Below, one piece after another: positions 52,763 through 60,982 of a stretch of DNA of 64,000 bases. The stretch comes from Okibacterium sp. HSC-33S16. GTDB lineage: Bacteria > Actinomycetota > Actinomycetes > Actinomycetales > Microbacteriaceae. The position numbers were made by a program, and so were the translations under genes. How positions within the stretch are numbered: the stretch's first letter is position 1; every line of letters starts with the position of its first letter. The notes under the pieces are model-generated. The model had not been told where the DNA came from, searched no databases, and was given only the letters and a program-made list of their open reading frames with translations. The stretch spans positions 124,001-188,000 of the forward strand of contig NZ_JALJZZ010000004.1 in assembly GCF_024171565.1 (NCBI RefSeq), given 5' to 3'.

Positions 52763-52918
52763 GAGCTAGTGACCAACCACAAAGGCTGGAGTGTGGGAAA
52801 CAAGACCAGGTGCCGGATCGCCCATAGCCAGCGCACCATGGCGATCACCGAGAACGGTGCCGAGATCACGATGCTGCCGTCGTTTTCTTTTGCGCTAAGG
52901 TGTCGCGTTTACGAGTGA
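52763..52918 (+). pseudogene. possible relic of a methionine aminopeptidase 3' end
   Basis: The frame from 52763 reads ELVTNHKGWSVGNKT then IAHSQRTMAITENGAEITML and stops at 52916-52918. It resembles the C-terminal strand of type I methionine aminopeptidases (DGW[ST]V...SAQ[FW]EHT[IV]A[IV]TE[ND]GPEILTL). The Glu of the EHT metal-binding motif reads Gln (SQRT), so metal binding is lost. No upstream catalytic part is recognisable. Assignment rests on about 30 residues. Confidence 0.45.
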
Positions 52919-53683
52919 CTCGACAGATGGGCGGATTGCCTCAAGCAGGATTGCGTGGCCCGCGTCGTTGGGTGAAACGCCGTCGGCGGCAAGCACATGG
53001 GTTCGTGCTTCAAGGGGCTGCAGGATGTCAACATAACTGCCCCCTGCTGCTTCGACGGCGGCCCGTACTTCCGTTCCAATTTCAGCCAACCGTGTCGGTG
53101 GCTCTGAGGTTCCCCAAAGCGGGCTGATCGCGATGATTTTAGCCTGCGGCAATCCCGCCCGGAGCTCCGAAAAAGTTGCAACGATTGCCGCGCTGACTGT
53201 AGTGACGCTTGAGCTTCCCAGGTAATCAAACCGGCCCCCCGAGACGATCACGACGTCCGGTGCCGCAGCGACGATGTCCACAGTTCGCTCGGCATACGGC
53301 CGCGCGTTGGGTTCTCCGCCTGCGGTGGCGTACCCTGTCGCCCCAACCCCTGCATTGATTTCAGCCCATCCGTTGGCAGCAGACAGTCGAGCGGTCCACC
53401 GCTGCTCGGGTGCGCTCGTGGCAGCGCCGGACATGTATGAGTCACCCAAAAATGCCACCTTGAGCGGAGCGATGGTCGAGGCGGGAACCGGCGTTGGCGT
53501 GCCATCGCCATTCATCGAAGCGGGCGGGAGGGACGTTACGGCACTTGACGGTTCCCCGATTGGTCGGTTCAATGCAAGCACGACGAAAACCGCGGCAACT
53601 ATCGCGAGAGCGACAAGAACCACGTACCGACCAACGGTAGACCTGTTTCGCGCGGACATCTGTCGATTTGTGCGCTTGCCCAT
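52895..53683 (-). CDS. membrane-anchored SGNH-family hydrolase, paralog
   Basis: 262 residues with the same design as 51098-51856: basic start, one membrane helix (about 20-40), Pro/Thr/Ser linker, then SGNH blocks GDSYMSGAAT (nucleophile Ser about 82), GVGATGYAT and DGVSPNDAGHA. Block III reads SGGRFDYLG, with Phe where the other enzyme has Asn, so the oxyanion-stabilising Asn is missing. The C-terminal motif has Ser for the His of DGVHPND, though a His follows in AGHA. Activity may be altered or lost. Confidence 0.85.
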   Translation of the reverse strand: MGKRTNRQMSARNRSTVGRYVVLVALAIVAAVFVVLALNRPIGEPSSAVTSLPPASMNGDGTPTPVPASTIAPLKVAFLGDSYMSGAATSAPEQRWTARLSAANGWAEINAGVGATGYATAGGEPNARPYAERTVDIVAAAPDVVIVSGGRFDYLGSSSVTTVSAAIVATFSELRAGLPQAKIIAISPLWGTSEPPTRLAEIGTEVRAAVEAAGGSYVDILQPLEARTHVLAADGVSPNDAGHAILLEAIRPSVESLVNATP

Positions 53684-54077
53684 ACGTCGACCTTAGTCGG
53701 CGCTTGCCCTTCCGGCTCAGGTGATCCATCTGGTTGCACGTTGTTGCCGTCCCGCAGCCGTCCACGCCCATGTCCGTCGCGATCGTATTCCGCCTGACGT
53801 GCTTGGGCGCTTGAGATTCCCATACAATTAATCAGGACGGCAGCGGAACCATCGCTAAGTGGAGGGCGGGACAAGCCCCGCGGAGATGCGGCGGCGCGAC
53901 CAAAAGAGTGTGCAGTCCCGTAACGGCATTGGGCGTCATCGTCGTGCCTTCGTCAGGCGTTGTGGTTGCACGACGACGCATCGCGAAATTCGATTCATCT
54001 AGTAGCATCAAGCCCGACCGAATCAATCCTGCTCGGCATTCACGATTACGAATTATCGACATCATGGAGTCTGACAC
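53684..54077. other. intergenic region before the exopolysaccharide cluster
   Basis: Divergent region between the SGNH gene and the first polysaccharide gene. It contains AT-rich patches around 53820-53835 and 53995-54062 that could hold promoters. I see no convincing gene, repeat or operator. Confidence 0.4.
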
Positions 54078-55391
54078 TTGACAGTCGTGCCCGCTAGCAA
54101 GATTATGCCGCCGCGAGTCCGCGTGACCGCCGGCGGGGCGAAGCGCCACGAAACTTCCGTGATGGTGCTTATCGTTGCCCTTTGGTGCTTTGCTGCGTTG
54201 CCGTCGCTCATCGATCAAGTGCAGGGTCGGGAAGTGATCGACGTGACTCAATCTCGTTCGCTTACGGGGCTTGCGGCTTATGCGCAGGTGGCAAGCATCG
54301 GGCTTGTCCTCCTCGTCTGCGCCCACATAATCATCTCGAAGGCTGTTAGGCCGGTACCGCGCGCGTCTGGTTGGCTCGTGGTGCTGCTTTTGCTGCCGTG
54401 GGGCGCTGCGCAGATCGCGACCGCGTTCAGCTCATCCGATTTTGGTATTTCGACCATCTACTTCCCGTTCGTTCTCTTTGCCCTCTGGCTTGCGAACCCC
54501 CCGCTCGAGGTCATTCGAACCATTGGATGGCTCACGGTCCTAACGGCAGGTGTCAGTCTCGTGCTGATGGTCATCGCTCCCCTAATCGTGACGATCCCTC
54601 AATCGGCCGGTGAATATGCGAAGGCGTTGGTGGGGGATCGCCTTCTGGCTGGCCCTTATGGCCACCCGAATACACTCGGTGTCGCGATGGCTCTAGGATT
54701 TCCGGCCATCCTCTACATCAGAAAGTCACGAACGAGAGTGATCGGCTATGCCGCCACTTTTGCTGCTCTGCTTCTAACCGCCTCCCGAACGTCCTTGCTT
54801 GCTGTCGTACTTGGCGTTGCTGTCGTATTGCTTGTTGCGGTAGGACGCGGGCAGAATGTGCGCTCGCAGCTTGCGCGGGTGCTCGCCTACGGGTTAGCGT
54901 CTGCCGCGCTTATTGCAGTAGTCGTGATTCCTCTTACAACGGTCGCGCCCGAAAGTTGGTCCAACCGAGGTCGTATTTGGATCACGAGTCTCCAATATTT
55001 CGCTGTATCACCGGTTGCGGGGAACGGGCCAGATTTCTACGGCCAGGTGGCTCATTTCATGACGGATTTCAATAGACTGGCTTTTCATGGGCACAACATG
55101 TTCATAAACGTCTCCACGACGACCGGCTGGCTTGGGCTCTCGGCATTCGGTCTTGTCATAGCGGCTGTGTTGCGCTCATCAGTACGTGCGGCTGCGAGAG
55201 GTAATTGTTTCCCACTGATGTTCACAGCGGCATTCGCGGGCGTGAGCCTACTTGAAGTTGTCACTGATTTTCGAAACTTCGGCAGCTTCGCCTACTGTGC
55301 GTGGATTCCGATTGTTCTAGTGGTCTTTTCGGGAAGGAACCTACAGGCGCAGGTCTCAGAAGCTCAACTTCCCGTCGAGGGAAGTTCTTGA
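54078..55391 (+). CDS. O-antigen ligase/polymerase (Wzy-like) membrane protein
   Basis: 437 residues from TTG with GGAG nine bases before; GTG 54087 and ATG 54105 are alternatives. About eleven membrane segments. The Wzy_C-type motif is seen as LLAGPYGHPNTLGVAMALGF near 190 and SRTSLLAVVLGVAVVLLV. The outer loop is WSNRGRIWITSLQYFAVSPV then GNGPDFYGQV and LAFHGHNMFINVS, with the conserved His. It likely polymerises lipid-linked oligosaccharide repeats outside the membrane. It opens the exopolysaccharide cluster, then an IS21 relic separates it from the Wzz-kinase gene. Confidence 0.87.
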   Translation: MTVVPASKIMPPRVRVTAGGAKRHETSVMVLIVALWCFAALPSLIDQVQGREVIDVTQSRSLTGLAAYAQVASIGLVLLVCAHIIISKAVRPVPRASGWLVVLLLLPWGAAQIATAFSSSDFGISTIYFPFVLFALWLANPPLEVIRTIGWLTVLTAGVSLVLMVIAPLIVTIPQSAGEYAKALVGDRLLAGPYGHPNTLGVAMALGFPAILYIRKSRTRVIGYAATFAALLLTASRTSLLAVVLGVAVVLLVAVGRGQNVRSQLARVLAYGLASAALIAVVVIPLTTVAPESWSNRGRIWITSLQYFAVSPVAGNGPDFYGQVAHFMTDFNRLAFHGHNMFINVSTTTGWLGLSAFGLVIAAVLRSSVRAAARGNCFPLMFTAAFAGVSLLEVVTDFRNFGSFAYCAWIPIVLVVFSGRNLQAQVSEAQLPVEGSS

Positions 55392-55639
55392 GGTCGACGG
55401 CAGCCTCTGACGCGCCGTCCAGGCGCTACCGGGCGTGATGAGTGTCCAACTAACGACAGCAGGTTTCACTTGGGGAGGCGGCCTCAGAAAATCTGAGCAT
55501 GAGAGAGCTTCGCTGCTGTCTCATGCTCGGGTCGGTTCCAGGGGCTAATCGCCTCGGCTCACATAACGTGCCGCAACATGTCCGCGCGTGAAGCACGCAG
55601 CCCGGAGCGCGGTGCTGCGGTTACCGCCGATTCCACCGC

Positions 55640-55756
55640 CGCTTTGGTTTCTCCGATCGGGTCCGGCTGCCCAGGGACTACTACGTCAGGGTGTTCAGTA
55701 ATGACTATTCCGTTCATCCGTCTGTGATCGGACGAATGCTGGGGTGTCGCAGCTGA
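55640..55756 (+). pseudogene. relic of IS21-family istA (transposase) 3' end
   Basis: The frame from 55640 reads RFGFSDRVRLPRDYYVRVFS then NDYSVHPSVIGRML and stops. This is the conserved C-terminal region of IS21 IstA integrases (RLPRDxYVRVxSNDYSV.P). The catalytic DDE part is absent. It sits directly before the istB relic in the order expected for IS21. Confidence 0.85.
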
Positions 55757-56146
55757 CCTGGAGCAAGCAGATCGGCTACCTCGCCCGTGCTGAAGGCACC
55801 CCGGATTCGAAACCCTGCGGCCCGGCTCGCGGACCGGGCCTGGGACAGTGGTTGGTTTCATGAGGAGTATTTAGCCGCACTTTTGGAACGAGAAGTCAGC
55901 GCCCGGGATGCGTCCGGGTCGCGAATGCGGATCAGAGCGGCCGGGTTCCCGGCTGGGAAAACGATCGAGGATTTCAGCTTCGAACCAAGTGTAAACGCGA
56001 AACGATCGGTCACCGGGTCACCGGGTCACCGGGCCACGGGCGCGTTCCTCGCCACCGCGCAGAACGTTGTCCTGCGAGGCCCGCCCTGCACTGAAAAAAC
56101 GCACCGCGCGGTCGGGGTAGGCGTCAAAGCAGCACAGGCCAGCCAG
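55757..56146 (+). pseudogene. relic of IS21-family istB (helper ATPase)
   Basis: KQIGYLARA in one frame, then after a two-base loss LKAPRIRNPAARLADRAW, HEEYLAALLEREVSARDASG, RIRAAGFPAGKTIEDFSF and NVVLRGPPCTEKTHRAVGVG. This is the first half of IstB. The Walker A reads GPPCTEKTH instead of GPPGTGKTH, so it cannot bind ATP normally. The second half is missing. The open frame continues by chance into the downstream kinase gene. Confidence 0.9.
56018..56041 (+). repeat. three tandem GGTCACCG units
   Basis: An eight-base unit is repeated three times inside the istB relic, a likely slippage expansion in non-functional sequence. Confidence 0.8.
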
Positions 56147-56479
56147 ACGAGCAGTGAACGCAGCCGAATGGAACCAACCACAGGTCCTACTTTTCGAAGG
56201 TCATCGAAAGTCCGAAGTCACTCTACAGAACTGACCCGCGGAGGTGCCTCGGCCCCCCGTCGGATACAAAATGGTGCTGCGGACGGCCTCGCTAGCAGAC
56301 CGCGATCTCGGCTCGAGCGCTCTGCGGACCCCCAGCTCGGGTTACGAGCGAAGAGCCCTGGCGCTTCAGAAAAGTTCATAACCGAGGCATCGCACCCATT
56401 GGTGTCACAGGCGAGCTCGACTGTATGTAAAGATGAATCGACCTGTCCGCCCACAGGTCGCCACTATGAGGGGGATCCG

Positions 56480-57934
56480 TTGGAGATCAAAGACTACGTA
56501 AGAATTCTGCACAAGAGTTGGATTCTGATCGTGGCTTGCACCCTTCTAGGAGTTGGGACGGCTGCAGCATATTCATTGACGCTCGCTCCGAAGTATCAAT
56601 CGACCACCCAACTGTACGTCTCCGTGCGGTCTGCCGAAGGGGCAGCGACCGGTGATCTTGTAAACGGAACGAGCTTTGCCCGGCAGGCAGTAGCTTCCTA
56701 CGTCGATGTCGTCAACAGCGCGCTCGTGCTCGACAAGGTTATTGAAGAACTTGAACTGGAAACAACGGCACAGCAGCTTGCCCCCAGTATCGTCTCAACG
56801 TCGCCGCTCAATACAGTGTTGATCAACGTGACTGTTACCGACACCGATCCGGTTATGGCGGCGGCTATCGCTAATTCGGTGGGGGCGACGTTCGCGGATG
56901 TCGTCACGAACCAACTTGAGAAGCCTGAGGGCGAAACGGCGAGCCCCGTCAAGATTGAGACAATCCAACCCGCAGTCACGCCGCTAACACCTTCGAGCCC
57001 GAACGTCCCACTCAACATCGTGTTTGGCCTTTTGCTCGGTCTTGCTGTCGGTCTTGGCGTCGCAGTGCTCCGTAGTCTTCTCGACGCTCGCATTCATAGC
57101 TCACATGACATAGAGCAGTTGACGGATGCTTCTATTCTCGGTGGAATCGCGCTTGACCCAGACGCGAGGAAGCGTCCGCTTGTGGTTCACGCTGACCCGC
57201 GAAGTCCCCGTGCCGAGTCCTTCCGGAGCCTTCGTACCAATTTGCAATTCGTAAATGTGGCCACCGGCCCACGCAGTTTTGTCGTTACCAGCTCTATTCC
57301 AGGGGAAGGAAAGAGCACGACCACGGCGAATCTCGCTATCGCCCTTGCTGAGACTGGCGCTTCGGTCGCCTTGGTCGATGGCGACCTCCGACTGCCGAGG
57401 ATCGCGGAATACATGAGTATCGAAGGTGGGGTTGGGCTGACGGACGTATTGATCGGTCGCGCCGAACTAGGCGACGTGCTCCAGAAGTGGGGCCGCGGTA
57501 AACTTTATGTACTGCCAAGCGGTCGCGTGCCTCCGAATCCAAGCGAACTTCTCGGATCCGCTGCCATGAAACGGGTGCTGAGCTCACTGACCGACCAGTT
57601 CGATTTTGTGCTCATTGACGCACCCCCGCTTCTCCTAGTCACTGACGCTGCCGTGGTATCTAAACTGACAGGAGGGGCAATTATGGTTGCCGCCTCAGGA
57701 CGCACCAAAAAGAATGAGCTCGCAGCTGCGGTGAGGACTCTTGAAGGGATCGGAAGTACCCTCGCAGGTGTCGTCGTAACGATGCTTCCAACAAAAGGCC
57801 CAGACTCATACGCCTATGGCCAATACAGCTACGGCAAGTTTGAAGAGCTATCAGTGGACGACGGCGAAGCCCAAAAGGACGGCAGGAAAGTGCCAGCCAA
57901 ACGGCGACGCACGCTTCGCGAGGTTGAGAATTGA
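56480..57934 (+). CDS. Wzz-type chain-length protein fused to a tyrosine autokinase
   Basis: 484 residues. I place the start at TTG 56480, with GAGGGGGA just upstream; the longer frame beginning at 55787 is an IS21 relic. Two membrane helices (about 14-34 and 175-197) bracket the Wzz exported domain. The kinase has Walker A PGEGKSTT (274-281), Walker A' ALVDGDLR, and Walker B VLIDAPP. The end carries the Tyr cluster SYAYGQYSYGKFEE that is autophosphorylated in BY-kinases. It regulates polysaccharide chain length with the phosphatase encoded next, which overlaps it by four bases. Confidence 0.93.
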   Translation: MEIKDYVRILHKSWILIVACTLLGVGTAAAYSLTLAPKYQSTTQLYVSVRSAEGAATGDLVNGTSFARQAVASYVDVVNSALVLDKVIEELELETTAQQLAPSIVSTSPLNTVLINVTVTDTDPVMAAAIANSVGATFADVVTNQLEKPEGETASPVKIETIQPAVTPLTPSSPNVPLNIVFGLLLGLAVGLGVAVLRSLLDARIHSSHDIEQLTDASILGGIALDPDARKRPLVVHADPRSPRAESFRSLRTNLQFVNVATGPRSFVVTSSIPGEGKSTTTANLAIALAETGASVALVDGDLRLPRIAEYMSIEGGVGLTDVLIGRAELGDVLQKWGRGKLYVLPSGRVPPNPSELLGSAAMKRVLSSLTDQFDFVLIDAPPLLLVTDAAVVSKLTGGAIMVAASGRTKKNELAAAVRTLEGIGSTLAGVVVTMLPTKGPDSYAYGQYSYGKFEELSVDDGEAQKDGRKVPAKRRRTLREVEN

Positions 57935-58542
57935 GCCGGCTGTCTAACTTCGTAATCCTCACGGTTTGTTCTGGGAACATCTGCCGTTCACCAATGGCCG
58001 CGCAACTTTTTCGAGACCGATTGAGCGCCTATCCCGGCATCACCGTGGGCAGTGCGGGCACCGTTGGGCTCGTTGGTGAGATGATGGACGAGCGCGCACG
58101 GCGACTCGCCGCCAGCCATGGGGTGTCCGACTCCGCAGATCACGTCGCAAGGCAACTCGACGTGGAGCATATTAGCGATGCCAACGTGGTTTTCGCCATG
58201 TCGCGAGATCACCGGCGTGCGATTGTGCAGCTCCACCCTCGCGCGTCACGGTACACGTTCACCGTCCGTGAGTTCGCGCGAATAGCCGCGGAAATCACAG
58301 AGGCCGATTTGACGGATGCTGCTCTGCTGCCTCAGGACGATGTTCCCGGTCGGCTCGCGGTGGCCGTCGAGGTAGCTGCTTCACTGCGCGGGGTTGTAAC
58401 TCCGTTGCAGAACGTCGAAGACGATGACGTTGTCGACCCCTATCGCCGGTCCGATGACGTCTACGCGCTCTCTGGACGGCAACTGGTTCCCGCTGTTCAA
58501 AGCGCGGTTGCTCTTTTTGCGCGCGCTGTTGCCGCGCGGTAG
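57931..58542 (+). CDS. low-molecular-weight protein-tyrosine phosphatase (Wzb-like)
   Basis: 203 residues from TTG that overlaps the kinase stop (TTGA). The P-loop CSGNICRSP places Cys13 and Arg19 in the CX5R signature. The general-acid Asp is probably in the DDVVDPYRRSDD loop near 170. It is longer than the usual 150 residues because of an insertion around 95-150. It would dephosphorylate the tyrosine cluster of the upstream BY-kinase, completing the Wzb-Wzc type switch for polysaccharide export. Confidence 0.9.
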   Translation: MSRLSNFVILTVCSGNICRSPMAAQLFRDRLSAYPGITVGSAGTVGLVGEMMDERARRLAASHGVSDSADHVARQLDVEHISDANVVFAMSRDHRRAIVQLHPRASRYTFTVREFARIAAEITEADLTDAALLPQDDVPGRLAVAVEVAASLRGVVTPLQNVEDDDVVDPYRRSDDVYALSGRQLVPAVQSAVALFARAVAAR

Positions 58543-58711
58543 GAACCCTAATGCCAGCTAGGTCTCTGTCTGCCAGCGGGGGCGAGAGGGGAAGTAGGTT
58601 GTCCGCCTTCGTTCGCTGTGCGATTGGCGATCGAGAATCTCGTGGCCGCCCTGCAAAACTGAAGTCGTAAGTCAGTGTCGATCGAACATGTTTTGGGGGG
58701 CTGGGGACTAA

Positions 58712-60196
58712 ATGACGAGTGATACAACGCAATCCGCTCGTTCGGTCACTGCGAAACGCACGATGGACTGGCGATCTTCCTATGCTCTAAAGCTCGTCGT
58801 GTCGGACTTGCTGGTTCTCGTTGGCATCATCTTCGGTGTCCAGATCGCGTGGGTCGGGCTGGACAGCGCCGCTTTGGGCGTCAGCGGGAGCCGGGGCGAA
58901 GTGGAAATTGGCTACACGTGCATTTCGGTCTGCATCGTCGCTGCGTGGATGGCTGTTCTTGGGATCTACGGAACACGAACGGACCGGGTAGTCGGTGTTG
59001 GGGTGAGCGAGTACAAGCTCATTGCTAACGCGAGTGTTCGGTTGCTTGGGATCATCGCGATCCTAGCGTTTCTGTTCAAAGTCGATCTCGCGCGTGGGTA
59101 CATACTTATGTCGTTCCCTTTGGGGTTGGCGTTTCTGCTTCTTTCTCGTTGGATGTGGAGACAGTGGTTAGGTGCGAAGCGTCGCCTCGGATCGTATTCC
59201 TCTCGTGTGCTGCTCGTGGGCTCCGAGGACTCGGTTGTGCACATCGCTCGGCAACTCGCTCGCCAACCGGAAGCTGGCTATCAGGTGGTCGGCGCTTGTG
59301 TTGCCAGTGGCCGTGTCGCTGACACGCTCCCAGGCACGTCTATCGTCGTATCTGGAAACCTCTCTGACTTAGATGATGCACTTGAAACGACCGGCGCCGA
59401 CACAGTCATAATCACCAGCTCCGACGAACTTCCCCCCGAGCGAGTTCGGGAGTTGAGTTGGTCGTTGGAGCCTGGGAGGCAGCACTTAGTGGTGGCGCCC
59501 ACGTTAACCGGCATCGCGGGACCGCGGATCCACACCCGTCCGGTCGCGGGACTTCCGTTGATTCACGTCGAGACGCCGCGATACGAGGGTAGAAAGATCT
59601 TCACCAAGCGGACGCTAGACGTGCTGTTTTCGGGAGTGCTCCTCATTTTGTTGTCGCCGGTATTCCTCGCCGTAGCAATTCTGGTCAAGCTGAGTTCGCC
59701 CGGACCGGTCCTATTCCATCAAGCGCGGATTGGAATACAGGGTAAGCAGTTCAGAATGTTAAAGTTTCGTTCGATGATTTTCGATGCAGAACAGAGGCTT
59801 GGGAGTTTGGGTCCGGCCGCTCGGAGCGAAGGCAACGAGATCCTTTTCAAAATGAAGGACGACCCACGCGTTACGACAATAGGACGCATCTTGCGTCGAT
59901 TCAGCCTGGATGAGTTGCCGCAGTTGCTGAATGTCTTTGAAGGAAGTATGTCGCTGGTCGGGCCTCGCCCTCCGCTCGAAACGGAAGTGTCTTCGTATGA
60001 CGAACACGTGCATCGCCGTTTCCTCGTAAAGCCCGGCATTACTGGCTTGTGGCAGGTAAGCGGACGCTCGAATCTCGACTGGGAGGAGAGTGTTCAACTC
60101 GACCTCTACTACGTAGAGAACTGGTCGCTGACCGGCGACCTGATCATTCTCTGGCGAACGGTGAGAGCAGTATTGTCCAGCGAAGGCGCGTACTGA
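58712..60196 (+). CDS. polyprenyl-phosphate sugar-1-phosphate transferase (priming glycosyltransferase)
   Basis: 494 residues; a GGGGA site precedes the ATG. Four N-terminal membrane helices (about 24-135) and a CoA-binding-like domain (about 155-285, SYSSRVLLVGSEDSVVHIAR) lead to the bacterial sugar transferase domain. That domain begins KRTLDVLFSGVLLILLSPVF and includes MLKFRSMIFDAE and LRRFSLDELPQLLNVFEGS then SLVGPRPPL, with the catalytic Asp-Glu pair in LDELPQ. It transfers a sugar phosphate to undecaprenyl phosphate and so starts each repeat unit. Confidence 0.95.
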   Translation: MTSDTTQSARSVTAKRTMDWRSSYALKLVVSDLLVLVGIIFGVQIAWVGLDSAALGVSGSRGEVEIGYTCISVCIVAAWMAVLGIYGTRTDRVVGVGVSEYKLIANASVRLLGIIAILAFLFKVDLARGYILMSFPLGLAFLLLSRWMWRQWLGAKRRLGSYSSRVLLVGSEDSVVHIARQLARQPEAGYQVVGACVASGRVADTLPGTSIVVSGNLSDLDDALETTGADTVIITSSDELPPERVRELSWSLEPGRQHLVVAPTLTGIAGPRIHTRPVAGLPLIHVETPRYEGRKIFTKRTLDVLFSGVLLILLSPVFLAVAILVKLSSPGPVLFHQARIGIQGKQFRMLKFRSMIFDAEQRLGSLGPAARSEGNEILFKMKDDPRVTTIGRILRRFSLDELPQLLNVFEGSMSLVGPRPPLETEVSSYDEHVHRRFLVKPGITGLWQVSGRSNLDWEESVQLDLYYVENWSLTGDLIILWRTVRAVLSSEGAY

Positions 60197-60254
60197 CGCC
60201 GTTGCTGCGATACGTCGTCCAACTCATCTCGAAACCTAGCTTAGGAGCTTGCCC

Positions 60255-60812
60255 TTGCCTCGACTACCCGGTTTTCTCCATCGCCGCTATTCGGCGGTCG
60301 AAATGGTCGCCATCGCCCTCATCGGCAGAACCCCCATTCATCGGTTGAGGGTAGCAGTTATACGAGCTTTCGGTGCAGACGTAAGCAACACGGCCGTCTT
60401 GTATCACGGTTTCCAAATTCGCGCCGCCAGAAGGCTACGAATCGGACCCAACACTTCGGTTGGGGATGGCGCAATATTGGACGCTCGAGGCGGTCTGACC
60501 ATAGGGGCGAACGTGAACTTCTCGACTGGCGTACAAATATGGACGGCACAACACAGCTGGCAATCTGCTGACTTCGACTATGAGGAAAACGCGGTAACCA
60601 TCGGCGACCATGTCTGGATAGGACCCCGGGTAACTGTCCTTCCAGGCGCGGTCGTTGGAGAGGGCGCAGTTGTCGCTGCCGGGGCTGTCGTGAAGGGGAA
60701 TATCGCGCCGTTCACGCTCGTTGGCGGAGTACCCGCTAGGAAACTCGGAGACAGGCCCCGTGATTTGCGATATACCGTCACAAAGCCACGGTTGAAGACA
60801 TGGTGGTGGTGA
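60255..60812 (+). CDS. left-handed beta-helix acyltransferase (WcaF-like)
   Basis: 185 residues. I choose TTG 60255 because AGGAG lies seven bases before it; TTG 60249 is too close. Hexapeptide repeats run through RIGPNTSVGDGAILDARGGL and IGDHVWIGPRVTVLPGAVVG (about 65-160), ending VVKGNIAPFTLVGGVPARKL, the typical close of O-acetyltransferases. The catalytic His is in TAQHSWQS. It probably O-acetylates a sugar of the polysaccharide from acetyl-CoA. Confidence 0.92.
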   Translation: MPRLPGFLHRRYSAVEMVAIALIGRTPIHRLRVAVIRAFGADVSNTAVLYHGFQIRAARRLRIGPNTSVGDGAILDARGGLTIGANVNFSTGVQIWTAQHSWQSADFDYEENAVTIGDHVWIGPRVTVLPGAVVGEGAVVAAGAVVKGNIAPFTLVGGVPARKLGDRPRDLRYTVTKPRLKTWWW

Positions 60813-60982
60813 GGCGCATGCGCGCGACTTTAGTTTGCAACTCACAAATGCCCCCGGGACAAATCCATGCCCATGGACTGGGACTCGGGCGCGCTTCACA
60901 GTGTGTCGGAAGGTGTGGAATCAGACACGAGCGGCAGATGTCTTCCCCCCGGCAGCCAGCGATCAAGCTGTTTGGTTTTTGA

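Noticed and set aside
55787-56479. N-terminal extension of the Wzz-kinase protein by 231 residues
   Set aside because: The sequence is an IS21 istB relic followed by low-complexity coding-unlike residues; a ribosome site and TTG at 56480 fit the family start.
60800-60982. 60-codon frame between acyltransferase and flippase genes
   Set aside because: Overlaps the acyltransferase end, has no conserved look and odd composition; treated as non-coding.
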